Part shown: piece by piece, positions 35,385 to 43,981 of the stretch | Numbering within the stretch: the stretch's first letter is position 1 | Layout of the letters: each line of letters starts with the position of its first letter | Assembly (NCBI GenBank): GCA_964470965.1 | Contig: CAYYIS010000020.1 | Span: 15,025 to 79,024, forward strand | Direction of reading: 5' to 3' | From: CAYYIS01 sp964470965 | GTDB lineage: Bacteria; JAAXHH01; JABIQT01 | Length of the DNA: 64,000 nt | Made by a program: the position numbers and the translations under genes | Notes under the pieces: generated by a model | Database searches by the model: none | What the model was told of the DNA's origin: nothing | The model's input: only the letters and a program-made list of their open reading frames with translations

Positions 35385-35545
35385 CTGTGCTTTAATAAAA
35401 GGCATAACAACATTGTGAAAAGGCAGGTTGAACAAAAAGTGATTCCGATCTTATCAAGGTCAATTACGCTTGAGATGCTTTTTACACGAATAACATCCAT
35501 AAGCTCGGATGAGAAAAGTGCACCATAACCAGGTGCACTTTTTTT
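35385..35545 (+). ncRNA. Candidate small RNA or attenuated leader
   Basis: About 160 bases between a strong promoter and a strong terminator with no convincing open frame; the only frame, 60 codons from 35346, starts upstream of the predicted transcript. It could be a free small RNA, or a 5' leader of the zinc-ribbon gene with a transcription attenuator ending 57 bases before that gene's ATG. It does not show features of 6S RNA, tmRNA or SRP RNA that I can recognise. Confidence 0.45.
35514..35545 (+). terminator. Intrinsic terminator ahead of the zinc-ribbon gene
   Basis: AAAAGTGCACC (35514-35524) pairs perfectly with GGTGCACTTTT (35532-35542) around a seven-base loop, ending in seven Ts. 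Confidence 0.9.
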
Positions 35546-35601
35546 GTTGTGGCGGCAAATTGCCGTCGGGGCGAACCCAGGGCGCCCGATGAGGAGGTAG
35601 C

Positions 35602-36318
35602 ATGCAGGAAAGTTTGTTAACCCTGTTCCAGTTGCAGCGGATAGATCACCAGATGCACGAACTGGAACACCTAAAGATAAGTATCCCCGAAAAGATCGAG
35701 TCATTGAACAGCCTCTTATCGGAAGCCGAGACGCAATTGCTTGAAAAAGAAACCCGGTTTGAAGAACTGGAAAAAACGAACCGGCAGAACGAACGTGATA
35801 TCGAGGCTTCCAGCGACCAGATCGCAAAATATCAGGGCCAGCTCCATTCCGTAAAAACCAACAAAGAATATGATGCGCTTCAGCATGAAATACAAGCCAA
35901 GAAAATCCAGATAAAGGAGCATGAAGACGGCATCCTGGAACTGCTGGACGAGATCGAAACACTCACCACGGAGCTGGAGCAACTGCGTTCGGACGTCGTC
36001 GCTCAGAAAGAACGGATTACCCAGGAGTGCCGGGAGTTGGAAGAGCAACTTGCACATGTGGACGAAGACGTGCAGGTAAAACAGGACGAACGTATCCGGA
36101 CACAGATGCACGTCCATGACCGTGTCCTCTCCGCCTACGATCGAATCCGGAAAGGGCGAAATCAGGATGCGGTGGTCTCTCTTAAAAAGGGTGCCTGCGG
36201 CGGCTGTTTTCATGTAATCCCTTTACAACAGGTCGCCGAGATCAAGCAGATGAAACGACTGGTAGATTGTGAAGTCTGCGGCAGGATTTTGGTCCCTGAA
36301 ACGGGTACGGATGCATAG
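35602..36318 (+). CDS. Coiled-coil zinc-ribbon protein (DUF164/zf-RING_7)
   Basis: 238 residues: two long antiparallel coiled-coil helices (residues 10-175, for example LLEKETRFEELEKTNRQNE) with KTNKEYDALQHEIQ at the conserved turn, then a C-terminal C4 zinc ribbon, CGGCFHVIP and CEVCGRILV. The family is widespread in bacteria, with a proposed nucleic-acid or protein scaffold role but no settled function. A very strong ribosome site, GATGAGGAGGTAGC, precedes the ATG. It lies directly before RNase P RNA, and behind the terminator at 35514-35545. Confidence 0.88.
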   Translation: MQESLLTLFQLQRIDHQMHELEHLKISIPEKIESLNSLLSEAETQLLEKETRFEELEKTNRQNERDIEASSDQIAKYQGQLHSVKTNKEYDALQHEIQAKKIQIKEHEDGILELLDEIETLTTELEQLRSDVVAQKERITQECRELEEQLAHVDEDVQVKQDERIRTQMHVHDRVLSAYDRIRKGRNQDAVVSLKKGACGGCFHVIPLQQVAEIKQMKRLVDCEVCGRILVPETGTDA

Positions 36319-36449
36319 CGGTCAAAAAAATAAAAATGACGGTCGATCGCGAGATATCACACGATTCACCGACTATGGTGAAGTGACTGGTGATGTGTAA
36401 CAGGCTGTAACGCCCTAATGCATCACTTGTTACCTTAAATCAGGTGCGG

Positions 36450-36832
36450 GTTAAGTAGGACAGGTGATCGCGTCCTTCCGATTGGGGGGATGAGGAAAGT
36501 CCGAGCACCACAGGGCAGGATGCCTGCTAACGGCAGGGAGCAGCGATGCTACGGAAAGTGTCACAGAAAATACACGGCCGATCTCCGGTTTCGGAGAGGC
36601 AAAGGTGAAATGGCGAGGTAAGAGCTCACCGCGGTCCAGGTAACTGGGCTGGCAGGATAAACCCCATCCGGTGCAAGACCAAATAGGAGAGGAGAGGTAG
36701 CCCGCCTCGTTTTCCGCCCTGCGGGAAAAACTCTCGGGTAAGGTCGCTTGAGGCGTCTGGTGACAGGCGTCCCAGAGAGATGATCGCCCCCTTCGCAAGA
36801 AGGTACAGAACTCGGCTTATGTTCTGCTTGAT
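36450..36832 (+). ncRNA. rnpB: RNase P RNA, bacterial class A
   Basis: Catalytic RNA that trims the 5' leader of precursor tRNAs. The universally conserved GAGGAAAGTCCGAGC block (P4/J3-4 region) is at 36490-36504, AGAGCTCACCGC-like and GCAAGACCAAATAGGAGAGGAG segments lie in the middle, and CAGAACTCGGCTTA near the 3' end is the distal conserved part. The ends pair as P1: 36450-36462 with 36820-36832. Length about 383 bases is typical of class A. Minus-strand open frames across it are shadows of the RNA. Confidence 0.96.
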
Positions 36833-36868
36833 GCCGCACCGTACCCCTGAATCTGAAAGGTCCGTTTT

Positions 36869-38581
36869 ATGAGTCAGCGGTGGATATTTACAGAACCGTC
36901 TGAAAATACCGAAGAACTGATGTCGTTGATCAACGTACCACGTATCATCGCTCAGATTCTGCTCAATCGCGGGGTACTGACGTTCGATGAAGCCCGGTAT
37001 TTCCTTAAACCGACCCTGGAAGATCTTCACGATCCGTTTTTGATGCAGGATATGGACACCGCCGTCGACCGAATCGTCCAGGCCATAGATCAGGATGAGT
37101 CGATCATGGTATTCGGGGATTACGATGTGGACGGAACCACCGCCACCACGCTTCTCTATGTTGTGCTGCGGTCGTTGACCCAGCATATATCTTATTATAT
37201 TCCCGATCGTCTTAATGAAGGCTACGGGTTGTCCGACCGTGGAATGGAAATCGCCAGAGAACGAGGCGCGACCTTGATTATCTCGGTGGATTGCGGTATC
37301 ACCGCCAACCGGGAGATCGGTCTCGCCCGTGAAACCGGAATCGATGTGATTGTCGTCGACCACCATGTGCCGGGAGAAACGCTACCGGACGGTGTAGCCG
37401 TACTCAATCCGAAACGCAGAGATTGCCCGTATCCCTTTAAAGAACTGTGCGGAGTCGGTCTGGCCTACAAGGTTTCCCAGGCACTGGCCCATCGTCTCGA
37501 ACTGCATCCAGAGATTATCGACTCCCATCTGGACCTTGTAGCACTCGGCACCACGGCGGATATCGTGCCGCTTCAGGATGAAAACCGCGTCCTCACAAAA
37601 TACGGCCTCGCCACGCTGCATCAGACGAACAAAGTCGGTCTTCAGGCCTTGATTCGGGCAGCGGGTATGAAAGAGAAAGAGCTGTCCACGGGTCAAGTGG
37701 TGTTCGGCCTGGCACCACGCATCAACGCAGCCGGACGTATGGGAGACGCCAACAGAGTAGTCCAGCTCCTGACCACGGAGGACTTCGTTGAAGCGGAGGC
37801 ACTGGCCGAGGAACTCAATTCAGAAAATAACCGTCGCCGGCACCAGGATACATCCGCTTTCGAGGAAGCGAATCAGATGGTTGCTGATGATCCATTCCTT
37901 CGGGAGGCGGAGGGCATCGTACTGGCTTCGGACAAATGGCATCCAGGTATCATAGGAATCGTGGCCTCGCGCATCGTGGAGACATACAGCCGGCCGACCG
38001 TAATCATTGCGATCAACGGAGAAAGCGGGCGCGGATCCGGGCGGACAATGGGTGATTTCCACCTCTATGACGCGCTCAAGGACTGCGACGATCTTTTGGA
38101 ACAGTTCGGCGGCCATCACCATGCCGCAGGCCTTTCGATACGAACCGACCGCATAGCGGATTTCAGGCAGCGGTTCCACGATGTGGTTTCGCGAAAAGCC
38201 TCGCCGCTGGATTTTATCCCCACCCTTTCTGTGGAAACCGAAATAGAATTCGAAGAAGTGACGCCTCGCCTCATGCGCCTATTGAAGATGCTGGCACCGT
38301 TCGGTCCGAAAAACCGACATCCTGTGATGGTATCCCGCGATCTTTCGCTGGTCGGTCAACCCAATGTTATCGGCAACGATAAGCGGCACTTGAAATTCAG
38401 GGTTCGCCAGGGTAGCCATGTACTGGAAGCCATCGCCTTCGGAATGGCGGAATATGCGGATCAGCTAAGAGAACAGCCGGACCAGGTCAATCTGGCATAC
38501 GCAATCGAAGAAAATACCTGGAACGGTAAAACGACAATCCAGCTAAGGGTGAAGGATATCAAAGTCGGTGACAGTGAATAA
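36869..38581 (+). CDS. recJ: Single-strand-specific exonuclease RecJ
   Basis: 5'-3' exonuclease of recombination and mismatch repair, Mn/Mg-dependent. DHH-domain motifs: MVFGDYDVDGTTAT, SVDCGITANREI and IVVDHHVPGE; the DHHA1 domain has GSGRTMGDFHLYDAL and EQFGGHHHAAGLSI. An OB-fold domain forms the C-terminal quarter. Length 570 is normal. The ATG lies 36 bases after RNase P RNA, so the two may share a transcript. Confidence 0.95.
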   Translation: MSQRWIFTEPSENTEELMSLINVPRIIAQILLNRGVLTFDEARYFLKPTLEDLHDPFLMQDMDTAVDRIVQAIDQDESIMVFGDYDVDGTTATTLLYVVLRSLTQHISYYIPDRLNEGYGLSDRGMEIARERGATLIISVDCGITANREIGLARETGIDVIVVDHHVPGETLPDGVAVLNPKRRDCPYPFKELCGVGLAYKVSQALAHRLELHPEIIDSHLDLVALGTTADIVPLQDENRVLTKYGLATLHQTNKVGLQALIRAAGMKEKELSTGQVVFGLAPRINAAGRMGDANRVVQLLTTEDFVEAEALAEELNSENNRRRHQDTSAFEEANQMVADDPFLREAEGIVLASDKWHPGIIGIVASRIVETYSRPTVIIAINGESGRGSGRTMGDFHLYDALKDCDDLLEQFGGHHHAAGLSIRTDRIADFRQRFHDVVSRKASPLDFIPTLSVETEIEFEEVTPRLMRLLKMLAPFGPKNRHPVMVSRDLSLVGQPNVIGNDKRHLKFRVRQGSHVLEAIAFGMAEYADQLREQPDQVNLAYAIEENTWNGKTTIQLRVKDIKVGDSE

Positions 38582-38607
38582 CGCTGCCTTCCGAACCTCC
38601 CCTCATA

Positions 38608-39552
38608 ATGTCTACCTCCCTCCTCGATAACTTCTTTTCAGGCAACCGGCTGGCGCTAGCGCGTGTCATCACCCTTCTGGAAAATGATCCCGCCCGCCGT
38701 GAATCGTTGTCGCAGACGCTATATCCAAAGAGCGGACAATCCCGGAGGATCGGATTTACAGGACCACCCGGTGCTGGCAAAAGTACCCTCATCGACCGCC
38801 TGGTTCAATTATTAAGAGAGCAGGATCAGACCGTCGGCGTGGTGGCTGTCGATCCGACCAGTCCGTTCACAGGGGGGGCGCTCCTGGGTGACCGGGTGCG
38901 AATGCAAAGTTCCTGGTCCGACCCTGGTGTATTCATGCGCAGTATGGCGGACCGGACCAGCACCAGCGGTCTCTCCGCCGCAACACCCGATGTGATCACC
39001 GCCCTTGATGCGTTCGGCAAAGATGTGGTTATCGTGGAGACGGTAGGCGTGGGTCAGTCCACACTCGATATCTCCGACGTCACCGATACAACCGTCGTGG
39101 TACTGACCCCGGAATCCGGGGACAGTATACAGGCCATGAAAGCAGGCCTGATGGAAATAGCGGATATTCTGGTTGTCAACAAAGACGACCGGGAAGGGGC
39201 GGGGCATTTTGCCTCCGATCTGCAGATGGTAATTGAGATGAAGCAGGATATGGGCGATTGGTTGCCACCCATCGTTCGGGCCAGTGCACAAAACGGGACT
39301 GGTATGGATGAGGTGCATACACGGTTGACGGAGCATCAGGCGTATCTGGAGGACAGCGGGAGACTCGAAGGAAGAAGGCTGCGGCAGAGCTTGGCTGCGA
39401 TCACGAGGGCCATAGACGAACGGATCGCCTGTCGCCTTCAGTCGATACCCGATTTAGATGAAGCGCTGACCCGTCTGGCGGATCGTGTATCCCAACGGGA
39501 ACTGTCGCCGTTTGCCGCAGCGGATGAAGTATTGAAGCAGTCGGACTTGTAG
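38608..39552 (+). CDS. meaB: MeaB/ArgK-type GTPase, methylmalonyl-CoA mutase chaperone
   Basis: G3E-family GTPase that loads and protects the B12 cofactor of methylmalonyl-CoA mutase. Walker A is GFTGPPGAGKSTL; AVDPTSPFTGGALLGDRVRM, VIVETVGVGQSTLDI and VVNKDDREGA (the NKxD base-recognition element) follow. 314 residues is normal. No clear ribosome site precedes the ATG. The B12-binding subunit of the mutase follows after 83 bases, matching the standard partnership; the large mutase subunit is not in the window. Confidence 0.92.
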   Translation: MSTSLLDNFFSGNRLALARVITLLENDPARRESLSQTLYPKSGQSRRIGFTGPPGAGKSTLIDRLVQLLREQDQTVGVVAVDPTSPFTGGALLGDRVRMQSSWSDPGVFMRSMADRTSTSGLSAATPDVITALDAFGKDVVIVETVGVGQSTLDISDVTDTTVVVLTPESGDSIQAMKAGLMEIADILVVNKDDREGAGHFASDLQMVIEMKQDMGDWLPPIVRASAQNGTGMDEVHTRLTEHQAYLEDSGRLEGRRLRQSLAAITRAIDERIACRLQSIPDLDEALTRLADRVSQRELSPFAAADEVLKQSDL

Positions 39553-39635
39553 CTGATTCATACAAATTTCCTTGATTTACATCCCTTTAATCTGTCGAAT
39601 CTACCGGTCCAACACACCATGAAAAGGCAATAGCT

Positions 39636-40052
39636 ATGACACACAAAATTCGTGTATTGGTCGCCAAACCGGGTCTGGACGGACATGACCGCGGAGCCAA
39701 GGTGGTTGCCAGTGCATTGCGTGACGCCGGCATGGAAGTGATCTACACCGGCCTGCGTCAGACCCCGGAGATGATCGTAGAAGCCGCCATACAGGAAGAT
39801 GTAGATGTGGTCGCCCTGAGCATCCTCTCCGGCGCTCATATGACCATCCTGCCGCGAGTCCTGGATTTGCTCAGGGAAAACAGCGCGGACCATATGCTGC
39901 TGACCGGCGGCGGTATCATTCCCAGAAATGATATTGAAAAACTGGAAGCACTTGGTGTCGGTCGTCTTTTCGGCCCGGGAACATCAACCAGAGACATTAT
40001 CACTTACATAGAAGAGGAAGTACAGAAACGGCGTAAGACATTAGGGAATTAG
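39636..40052 (+). CDS. Methylmalonyl-CoA mutase, cobalamin-binding subunit
   Basis: Stand-alone B12-binding domain of 138 residues. It contains the DxHxxG motif (KPGLDGHDRGAKVV) that donates the lower cobalt ligand, followed by VVALSILSGAHM and LLTGGGIIPRNDIEKLEALG, which hold the nucleotide tail. Such small subunits pair with a separate catalytic chain to isomerise methylmalonyl-CoA and succinyl-CoA, as in propionate or branched-chain amino acid breakdown. The neighbouring MeaB-type GTPase supports this rather than another B12 mutase, although a close relative such as isobutyryl-CoA mutase is possible. Confidence 0.9.
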   Translation: MTHKIRVLVAKPGLDGHDRGAKVVASALRDAGMEVIYTGLRQTPEMIVEAAIQEDVDVVALSILSGAHMTILPRVLDLLRENSADHMLLTGGGIIPRNDIEKLEALGVGRLFGPGTSTRDIITYIEEEVQKRRKTLGN

Positions 40053-40084
40053 AGACAGGCGCCGACTTAATCTCAGGAGGTATC

Positions 40085-41806
40085 GTGTTCCAGCGGACAC
40101 TTTTCAAATATATCGTACTTTCATTTCTTATCATGTGCCCCAGCAGTGAAACCCGGGCACAGGTTCGCAAGTCGACGGCGGACTTGGTGCTGAAGAACGG
40201 CACCATTCACACGATGGCACCGGAACGCTCCAAAGCACAGGCGGTGGCCATAATCGGGAATCAGATCGCGGTGGTTGGCACCAACGATGATGTAGCGCCA
40301 TATGTCGGGTCCGACACACGCGTCATCGATCTGAGGGGCCAGGCGGTGTATCCCGGCTTTAAGGAAAGCCATGGTCACTTGATGGGTATCGGGACCGCCA
40401 AGCTCCAACTGGATCTGGTGGGAACCAAGAGTTACAAAGAAATGATCGATCGCATCGTGGCACGGGCCAAAAACGCTGCACCGGGTGAATGGGTCACCGG
40501 CCGCGGGTGGCACGAGGAGAAATGGACCGATCGCAGTTCGTTGACGGTCCGGGGGTTCATGACTCATCACGATCTCACCGATGCGGTGCCGAATAATCCG
40601 GTGTATGTGCGTCGTGCAGACGGCCATGCCGCTTTCGCTAATGGCAAAGCAATGGAGTTGGCAGGGGTCAACAGAAACACTCAAGCTCCCGAAGGCGGCG
40701 AGATAATTAAAGATAAAGATGGGAATCCCACCGGTGTATTCGTGGACCAGGCCATGCGCCTAATAAAAACTCCCGGGATAAGTGAGAACCAGAAACGACA
40801 GGCGTTGGAACTCGGTATCCAGGAATGTCTGGCTAACGGTATCACCATGTTCGACGACGCCGGGGTCGACCTGGCGACGATCGAGCTGTACAAAGAATTC
40901 GCCGACAATGGGGATCTGGGCATCCGCCTGTACGTGATGGCCGGCGGTTTGACTACCATGCGCCGGATCGGCCAGCCCATCCTCAATTACGGCAACGGCT
41001 TCCTGACGATCCGTACTGTCAAGTTGGTGGCAGACGGAGCGCTTGGTTCACGCGGCGCCGCCTTGCTGGAAGAGTATGAAGATGATCCCGGCAACTCGGG
41101 CTTCTACACAACTCCGCCGGAAACGATCTACACCGCTTCAAAATACGGACTGGAAAACGGCTGGCAGGTCGCCACGCATGCCATCGGAGACCGGGGCAAC
41201 CGGATGATGCTCGACATGTATGAAAAGGCCATGTCCGAATATCCTCATGTGAAAGACCATCGATTCCGTGACGAACACACGCAGATCCTCGATGAGGCCG
41301 ATATCAAGCGGTTCGCGAAGCTCGGAGTGATCGCATCTGTGCAGGGCATCCACGCCACCTCCGATCTCCCCTGGGCGCCGGACCGACTGGGTGTGCACCG
41401 TACCGAAGAAGGGGGATACGTGTGGCAGAAACTGCTCAAGGAAAACGTAAAGGTTATCAACGGTACGGACGCGCCGGTGGAAGACATCAGCCCTGTCGCT
41501 TCCTACTACGCCTCAGTTACACGTCAGAAGGAAGACGGTACGCCCCACGGCGGTATGTACCCAGATCAGCGGATGACGCGGCACGAAGCACTGAGATCCT
41601 ACACTCTGGACGCGGCCTACGGTTCCTTTCATGAAAAAAAGGGCGGCTCGATCGAAGTCGGCAAGCTGGCGGACTTCACGATCCTGTCCAAGGACATCAT
41701 GACCGTGCCGGAACGGGAGATCCTTGACGCCGAGGTAATATACACCATCGTAGATGGTATTGTGCGCTACGAACTGGGCAAGCCGACAAAGCCAGCCGTA
41801 CCTTAA
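40085..41806 (+). CDS. Exported amidohydrolase of the YtcJ type
   Basis: Metal-dependent hydrolase of 573 residues with a leader (FKYIVLSFLIMCPSSETRAQ) for export. Amidohydrolase-3 landmarks: AVYPGFKESHGHLMG (first metal histidines), WVTGRGWHEEKW, KLVADGALGSRGAALLEEY, ATHAIGDRGNRMMLDMYE, RDEHTQILDEADIKRF and NGTDAPVEDISP. Substrate unknown; the family includes enzymes acting on N-substituted amides and imines. The GTG start follows CTCAGGAGGTATC. Its last 91 bases occur again, perfectly, at 43727-43817, and its natural terminator now seems to lie beyond that second copy. Confidence 0.88.
   Translation: MFQRTLFKYIVLSFLIMCPSSETRAQVRKSTADLVLKNGTIHTMAPERSKAQAVAIIGNQIAVVGTNDDVAPYVGSDTRVIDLRGQAVYPGFKESHGHLMGIGTAKLQLDLVGTKSYKEMIDRIVARAKNAAPGEWVTGRGWHEEKWTDRSSLTVRGFMTHHDLTDAVPNNPVYVRRADGHAAFANGKAMELAGVNRNTQAPEGGEIIKDKDGNPTGVFVDQAMRLIKTPGISENQKRQALELGIQECLANGITMFDDAGVDLATIELYKEFADNGDLGIRLYVMAGGLTTMRRIGQPILNYGNGFLTIRTVKLVADGALGSRGAALLEEYEDDPGNSGFYTTPPETIYTASKYGLENGWQVATHAIGDRGNRMMLDMYEKAMSEYPHVKDHRFRDEHTQILDEADIKRFAKLGVIASVQGIHATSDLPWAPDRLGVHRTEEGGYVWQKLLKENVKVINGTDAPVEDISPVASYYASVTRQKEDGTPHGGMYPDQRMTRHEALRSYTLDAAYGSFHEKKGGSIEVGKLADFTILSKDIMTVPEREILDAEVIYTIVDGIVRYELGKPTKPAVP
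41716..41806 (+). repeat. 91-bp direct repeat, copy 1 (inside the amidohydrolase 3' end)
   Basis: Identical over all 91 bases to 43727-43817, offset 2,011 bases. It covers the last 30 codons of the amidohydrolase and ends exactly at the TAA stop; the next base differs between the copies. Confidence 0.97.
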
Positions 41807-41916
41807 CTGAAAGCGATAGGTTTACACCGCCATCGAAATCACACGCCTACACCGAGTCAGAAACGCCACACTTGGGAGAGTGGATATCGGGCCGAACCGC
41901 ACTATAGGCAGGCATG

Positions 41917-41949
41917 TAAAAAACCACGCCGGGAGCCTTGAATGGCGTG
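41917..41949 (-). terminator. Terminator of the GT-C-like gene
   Basis: CACGCC (41925-41930) and GGCGTG (41944-41949) form a stem that on the minus strand is followed by a G and a T-run (41923-41918). It lies 18 bases beyond the stop codon. Confidence 0.7.
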
Positions 41950-41967
41950 AGGATACATTTATTAACG

Positions 41968-43530
41968 TTATCGCTCCTCTAAGTAGCCGTCTGCCGTGAT
42001 TTTCAAAATAAGATGTGGCGTGTCCTTATTGAAGCTAGGCCATTGTGCCGGCGTATCGGTTTGCACGATATTAATTATCAGGCCAAGATTTCCGTGAAAA
42101 ACCTTCATTCCCTTTACAATAAAAACAGTCCCGCCTATAAGATAGATCGGTGTTGTCTCATCAACATGTGAAAAACGGGCCTGAAAAGATGTCATGATAT
42201 TCTCATAGAAACGGCTTCGATGATCCATTAATTTTTGGTCGGATACAGTCAGTAGAAAGTGTCCGATAAATGTTAGGATGACGATGCCATGTACCGTCAG
42301 ACGAGGCAAGAGACGGTTATGGCTACGATAGAATTGAACTGCAATTATGCCGGAAAGAATCGAAAAACCGATTGCACCCAGATAGATATGTCTGTAAAAA
42401 TTGGTATAATACAGCAGGGCAGCCGGAGCTATAGACAGGAAAATCCAAAGCATAAGAAATCGTACTGTTTTTGTCCCAGTAATCCAGATGATGGGAATAG
42501 CGATCAATACACCGATTCGGACAACTGTCTTGATTAACCAAATAAGATCCGTTAAGCCATAAACGGATAGGCTATTGGACAGATAGCCACCACCCTCCAC
42601 CGGAAAAACAAATAAAGTAAAGTAAGTGGAGAGAGCGATGATAAAGTGAGATGCAATCGCCCAGGTGGTAAAGTCAGCCGCCCGAGTTACCATAGCGTTA
42701 GGCTCTGTCGAGATTAAATCCCTGTATAAACCCGGTACGGATGACTGAATGAAGAAGTAATGGCCCAGGCCGTATATGATGAACATCGTTAAAAAAGGCG
42801 CCAGCCTTTTTATGATCTTACCTAGCTGAGCGTGCCAGAGGCTCCTGTCTTTTTGAAACAGCAGGGAGCCTTCATAAATTACAAGCGTCGGAAAAAGCGT
42901 AATAAAAGACTCCTTGGTAAGTAGCGCGCATATGAACGAAATTATAGAGAGAATGTAATATCGTGTATTGTTATTTGAGGCGTAAGTAACGTATGCTATT
43001 ATACAACAGAGATAGAAAATGATACAATACTGTTCAGAGAAAGCGCTGGATATCTGAAAGGTAGACATTGTGTGGGTTCGATGAATGCCGAACAGCAATC
43101 CGGCAAAGATCCCTACACTGTAATCTTCTGTCAATTTGAAAGCGAGTATAAAGACGAGACAGCTGACGACAAGATGGAATATTATGCTCAAGATTTGATA
43201 TGGGACTGGATCGATCCCGAAGGATTTATAGACAATCAGCATGCTACCCAGTGCCAGAGGGCGAAAGAACCCATACATCAAACGTTCATTGAAGAGATGT
43301 AATAATGAGGAATCTTCGGCCTTCATTATCGCCTCAAGGAAAAGGAAATCATCAAGCCAGAAGAAATTATCTATAGAGGCGGCGTTGGGAATCACGACGA
43401 TACATGCAATGGTTACGAAGGAAAAAACAATGCGATGCTGAGATAGCCATTGGCAAAATGGTGCCACTCCGACATCCTTTTTAAGCAGAGAGAGAATTTT
43501 TCGGATATTGATCAGCCGGCAACTTATCAC
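41968..43530 (-). CDS. Multi-pass membrane protein, GT-C glycosyltransferase-like
   Basis: 520 residues with about 11 hydrophobic segments. The only motif I can place is NFFWLDDFLFLEA, an acidic pair (D60, D61) in the first extracytoplasmic loop as in GT39/PMT and other GT-C enzymes that use lipid-linked sugars; TKESFITLFP at mid-protein fits too. Such proteins glycosylate proteins or surface polymers. Base composition is clearly more AT-rich than its surroundings. The gene is the only one between the two 91-bp repeats, is opposite in direction to the amidohydrolase and has its own terminator, so it looks acquired. Function and substrate are inferred weakly. Confidence 0.65.
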   Translation of the reverse strand: MISCRLINIRKILSLLKKDVGVAPFCQWLSQHRIVFSFVTIACIVVIPNAASIDNFFWLDDFLFLEAIMKAEDSSLLHLFNERLMYGFFRPLALGSMLIVYKSFGIDPVPYQILSIIFHLVVSCLVFILAFKLTEDYSVGIFAGLLFGIHRTHTMSTFQISSAFSEQYCIIFYLCCIIAYVTYASNNNTRYYILSIISFICALLTKESFITLFPTLVIYEGSLLFQKDRSLWHAQLGKIIKRLAPFLTMFIIYGLGHYFFIQSSVPGLYRDLISTEPNAMVTRAADFTTWAIASHFIIALSTYFTLFVFPVEGGGYLSNSLSVYGLTDLIWLIKTVVRIGVLIAIPIIWITGTKTVRFLMLWIFLSIAPAALLYYTNFYRHIYLGAIGFSILSGIIAVQFYRSHNRLLPRLTVHGIVILTFIGHFLLTVSDQKLMDHRSRFYENIMTSFQARFSHVDETTPIYLIGGTVFIVKGMKVFHGNLGLIINIVQTDTPAQWPSFNKDTPHLILKITADGYLEER

Positions 43531-43726
43531 GAAAATAGTAATGAAGATAATGGTGTGCTATCGAGTTCGCAAGTAAAGACTCATTGAGATGATAATGGTT
43601 GGCATAATTGAATTTTTGCTTTCGTTAGTGGCTGGTCCAGGCCATCTCCCCAAAGTCCAAGTAACAGTGAATCTCACATAAAAAAGAAGGGCCGGGGTGA
43701 GGATAAAATACCACGGCTTAGGTGTC

Positions 43727-43817
43727 GGAGATCCTTGACGCCGAGGTAATATACACCATCGTAGATGGTATTGTGCGCTACGAACTGGGCAAGCCGACAA
43801 AGCCAGCCGTACCTTAA
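43727..43817 (+). repeat. 91-bp direct repeat, copy 2
   Basis: Perfect copy of the amidohydrolase gene's last 91 bases, including the TAA. It is followed by the strong terminator at 43844, which suggests that this side keeps the original downstream sequence. Confidence 0.97.
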
Positions 43818-43843
43818 TAACGGAGAGCCGGTTACTATCTTAT

Positions 43844-43878
43844 CGGGGAGAGGAACATTTTGTTTCTCTCCCCGTTTT
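43844..43878 (+). terminator. Intrinsic terminator, probably native to the amidohydrolase gene
   Basis: CGGGGAGAG (43844-43852) pairs with CTCTCCCCG (43866-43874), with four further pairs inward, followed by TTTT. It lies 26 bases after the second TAA. Confidence 0.85.
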
Positions 43879-43981
43879 ATATAAATAGTGTTACGACACG
43901 ACGTGCCATGCGCATGAAATAAGATCTTGACGTATGTTGTTGAATGTCACATATTAACAGGTCTTTTCACAGGAGTATTCC

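Larger units (their letters stand above)
34721..35601. other. Long intergenic region upstream of the zinc-ribbon gene
   Basis: 880 bases containing the DUF5916 remnant (34970-35180) and the promoter/terminator unit (35350-35545). Apart from these I see only short AT-rich stretches; small open frames at 34836-35219 are antisense to the remnant. Confidence 0.6.
43531..43981. other. Upstream region of the GT-C-like gene, repeat copy 2 and lolA leader
   Basis: 451 bases. 43531-43726 is the AT-rich upstream part of the inserted gene; 43727-43817 is the repeat copy; 43844-43878 is a terminator; the rest leads to lolA. No further gene is supported: a minus-strand open frame at 43558-43800 crosses the repeat copy. 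Confidence 0.6.

Noticed and set aside
35385..35545. 6S RNA as identity of the promoter-terminator unit
   Set aside because: I could not form the long closing stem with a central open bubble that defines 6S RNA.
36451..37366. Several minus-strand open frames
   Set aside because: They are shadows of RNase P RNA, a well-known source of false proteins, and of the start of recJ.
41807..43726. Insertion sequence or transposon
   Set aside because: No transposase or integrase frame and no terminal inverted repeats were found between the 91-bp repeats; the content is a membrane protein gene only.
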